Assembly (NCBI GenBank): GCA_021784615.1
Contig: JAJYHU010000277.1
Location: forward strand, 1 to 7,502
Length of the DNA: 7,502 nucleotides
From: Acidobacteriota bacterium
GTDB taxonomy: Bacteria > Acidobacteriota > Terriglobia > UBA7540
Reading direction: 5' to 3'
The notes under the pieces were generated by a model that saw only the letters and a list, made by a program, of their open reading frames with translations, ran no database searches and was not told the DNA's origin. The translations under genes and the position numbers were made by a program. Positions within the stretch are counted from its first letter, which is position 1; every line of letters starts with the position of its first letter. Below, piece by piece: positions 5,717 to 7,502 of the stretch.

Positions 5717-7054
5717 ATGCGTCGTCTCATCTTGTTCGTTCTTTTCGTTGGGTTTCTGGCTGCCCAGTCTCTTGTGGGCCGCAGCGCCTCCTTGGCGCTC
5801 GATCAACAGGCCAGCCAGCCTCCGCGTTCAACATCTTCCTCAGCGTCCGCTGCAAACCCGCAGTCGGTTCTTGCCCAGGCGGATTCTATTCTGGAACAGA
5901 TGAGCCGCCTCACGGGTCTGCCGATCAAAGCTCCACTCAAAAAGCGGATCGTAAGCCGGCCGGAAATTCGCAAGCTCCTGATCCGCAACTTGCATACGGA
6001 GTACACTCCCCGCGAACTCCACGTTCAGGAAGCCACCCTGCGAGCTTTCGGCTTGGTCTCGCGGACCTTCGACCTTGAGAAATTCCTCATCAGCTTTTAC
6101 ACCGAACAAGCCGCTGGATTTTACGATCCGCGCACCAAGACAATGTACATGGCAGACTGGATTCCGGCGGACACGCAGCAGATGGTCCTTGCTCATGAGT
6201 TGACCCACGCACTTCAGGATCAGAATTTCAACCTCCAGCGCTACATGCACGTGGTCAAACACGATGATGACGCGGAAGCCGCCCGCCAAGCCGTTGTGGA
6301 AGGTTATGCGACTGCCGCCATGTTCCAACGGATGCTTGGTTCGACAAGCCTTGCGGTTCTTCCTTCTTTCGGCACGCTGATTGGACCTCTTATCAATCAG
6401 CAGATGGCAGAGTTTCCAGTTTTTTCAAAAGCTCCTTTCTTTTTCCGTCTTGAAGCTCTTTTCCCGTATGTTCAAGGCGCAAGCTTCATTGAAAAAGGGC
6501 TGAAGCAGGACGGGAACTGGAAGGACCTCAACAAGCTGTTTACCTCGCCGCCGACGTCCACAAAAGATATCTACCAGCCGGATGTCTATTTCAATCATGC
6601 GTCACTTCCGACGGTCCAGCTTCCGGCGCGGACACCTCTCGACTCCGTGCCAGGGCTTGCAAGGCTTGATGAGAATAGCTTGGGTGAACTGGGTTTGAAT
6701 GCGCTGATGGGGCAGTTTCTCTCCGAAGAAAGAGCCAAAGCCGTCAGCGCGGATTGGCTTGCCGACCGTTACATCCTTTACGAAGACGATGCGAAGCAAA
6801 GCTATGCGCTGGTAGCCCGCTCACGCTGGGTTAATCCGGAAGCCGCTCTTACTTTCGATCGCGACTATCACGCCGTCCTCATGCAGAAATACGCCGAGCT
6901 GACTGCGGACCCTCGCTCCACTCCGGAATGCTTTATCGGCCACACTGCAAGCGGCGAGGTTATTCTGTTGCGGGCGGGCAGTGAAGTCCGCTGGGCGGAA
7001 GGCGTCCCACAAAGTAAGGTTCACGCCATGGTGAAGTGGCTGAGCGCTCTCTGA
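5717..7054 (+). CDS. Putative secreted or periplasmic zinc metallopeptidase with HExxH motif
   Basis: The protein is 445 aa. Residues 1-27 form a typical signal peptide: RR, then hydrophobic LILFVLFVGFLAA, then a small-residue cleavage region near SASLA. A Ser/Ala/Gln/Pro-rich linker follows (about 29-50). The zinc-binding HELTH is at His160-Glu161-His164 in MVLAHELTHALQDQNF, with Glu161 as presumed catalytic base. Glu195 in AVVEGYATA, about 30 residues on, is a plausible third zinc ligand of gluzincin type (inference). AGFYDPRTKTMYM just before the motif looks like the edge strand of a zincin fold. I do not recognise a named family and see no substrate clue. It could also be an inactive relative, although the key residues are intact. 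An in-frame TGA at 5702 rules out a start further upstream than ATG 5717; there is no clear Shine-Dalgarno. It is transcribed divergently from rnpB, and the shared 58-bp gap must hold both promoters. Confidence 0.8.
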   Translation: MRRLILFVLFVGFLAAQSLVGRSASLALDQQASQPPRSTSSSASAANPQSVLAQADSILEQMSRLTGLPIKAPLKKRIVSRPEIRKLLIRNLHTEYTPRELHVQEATLRAFGLVSRTFDLEKFLISFYTEQAAGFYDPRTKTMYMADWIPADTQQMVLAHELTHALQDQNFNLQRYMHVVKHDDDAEAARQAVVEGYATAAMFQRMLGSTSLAVLPSFGTLIGPLINQQMAEFPVFSKAPFFFRLEALFPYVQGASFIEKGLKQDGNWKDLNKLFTSPPTSTKDIYQPDVYFNHASLPTVQLPARTPLDSVPGLARLDENSLGELGLNALMGQFLSEERAKAVSADWLADRYILYEDDAKQSYALVARSRWVNPEAALTFDRDYHAVLMQKYAELTADPRSTPECFIGHTASGEVILLRAGSEVRWAEGVPQSKVHAMVKWLSAL

Positions 7055-7171
7055 GCTTACGCAACCGCGGCTGGGTTGTGCTGGCAAGAAGGCGTGTACA
7101 TGTTACCCGGTGTGCGTTGTTGGGTGGTGGGTCAAAGGCGTGTTGCTAGAAACCCTTGGAGGGGGTGGCGC
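7055..7171. other. Intergenic gap between the peptidase and the right-edge gene
   Basis: The 117 bp are G-rich in the second half. A weak inverted repeat, CAACC and GGTTG around 7061-7079, lacks a following T-run, so I do not call a terminator. I see no convincing -35/-10 pair. Confidence 0.4.
7158..7162 (+). promoter_or_regulatory. Shine-Dalgarno GGAGG for the right-edge gene
   Basis: GGAGG followed by more G residues lies 9 nt before ATG 7172 and is the main support for that start in an otherwise unrecognised gene. Confidence 0.6.
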
Positions 7172-7502
7172 ATGACTGACAGTCCCCTCCGATCCGAAAC
7201 TATTGGACAGACCGGCCTTCCGCTTTACAACCACGCGGTGTCATGGCAGGATAGGGGCCTCAAGTCCTTTAGCTTCTATGAGCTTATGGAATACTTCGAG
7301 TCACGCCACTTCGTCGCCTGCCTCCGTGATCTTCACGCTTTTGAACTCTATCTGAAAAGATGCGTGGAAGAGTTAGGGCGATGGGATGATAGGGTAACAG
7401 ACACCGAGACCCAGGACACAAAAGGTTTACTGGAGAAACTGAAAGATTCTTTTCCGGCAGCGGAATTTCCCATGACGCTCAACCAGAGCACGGAAGCCTA
7501 CG
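7172..7502 (+). CDS. Unknown protein, 3'-truncated at the window edge
   Basis: The frame opens with ATG 7172 behind a strong GGAGG (7158-7162) and stays open for 110 codons to the edge. The translation begins MTDSPLRSETIGQTG and continues with SFYELMEYFESRHFVACL and RDLHAFELYLKRCVEELG. It is a soluble, mixed-charge protein whose residues about 37-72 look helical, without signal peptide or membrane segment. I do not recognise a family. The reading frame has protein-like composition, and the other frames across the stretch are not obviously better. It is separated from the peptidase gene by 117 bp, so a shared transcript is possible but not shown. The missing C-terminus may hold the diagnostic part. 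Confidence 0.65.
   Translation, partial: MTDSPLRSETIGQTGLPLYNHAVSWQDRGLKSFSFYELMEYFESRHFVACLRDLHAFELYLKRCVEELGRWDDRVTDTETQDTKGLLEKLKDSFPAAEFPMTLNQSTEAY

Noticed and set aside
7061..7079. CAACC/GGTTG inverted repeat after the peptidase stop
   Set aside because: It is only 5 bp with no T-run and is expected by chance in this G-rich stretch.

Overview
The window looks like chromosomal DNA of a moderately GC-rich, Gram-negative bacterium. A periplasmic adaptor gene and a signal-peptide-bearing protein imply an outer membrane. The style of the efflux operon (adaptor, stand-alone ATPase, two MacB-like permeases) and of the RNase P RNA would suit Acidobacteriota, but that assignment is an impression from general familiarity, not something the sequence proves.

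Positions 1-3936 (+ strand) hold the 3' part of a tightly packed efflux/export operon. In order it has the C-terminal part of a HlyD/MacA-like adaptor, a LolD/MacB-type ATPase, and two paralogous MacB/FtsX-type permeases. The gaps are 4, 46 and 2 bp. Together they would form a MacAB-like tripartite pump in which the ATPase is a separate polypeptide and the membrane part is probably a permease heterodimer. The substrate cannot be read from the sequence.

Positions 4000-5655 are on the - strand. A full-length mtnA (methylthioribose-1-phosphate isomerase, methionine salvage) lies 52 nt downstream of a clear class A RNase P RNA gene (rnpB, about 5105-5658). The rnpB call rests on a perfect 14-bp P1 helix, P2, P14, P18 and P19 hairpins, and the conserved core blocks. 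A good sigma70-type promoter sits at the expected distance upstream, and I see no terminator between rnpB and mtnA. The RNA is about 550 nt, much longer than the 377 nt of E. coli M1 RNA. Part of the excess is a long palindromic hairpin in the P15-P17 region, and an extra GAAA-capped helix sits in P13.

Positions 5717-7054 (+) encode a secreted or periplasmic putative zinc metallopeptidase (HELTH motif), divergent from rnpB. Its only upstream space is shared with the rnpB promoter, whose -10 is nearly symmetric. After a 117-bp gap, a new + strand gene of unknown function starts at 7172 with a good ribosome binding site and runs off the right edge.

The efflux and mtnA cassettes converge at about 3937-3999. 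I see no mobile element, tRNA or CRISPR array. The most unusual object is the expanded RNase P RNA and its promoter and read-through arrangement.
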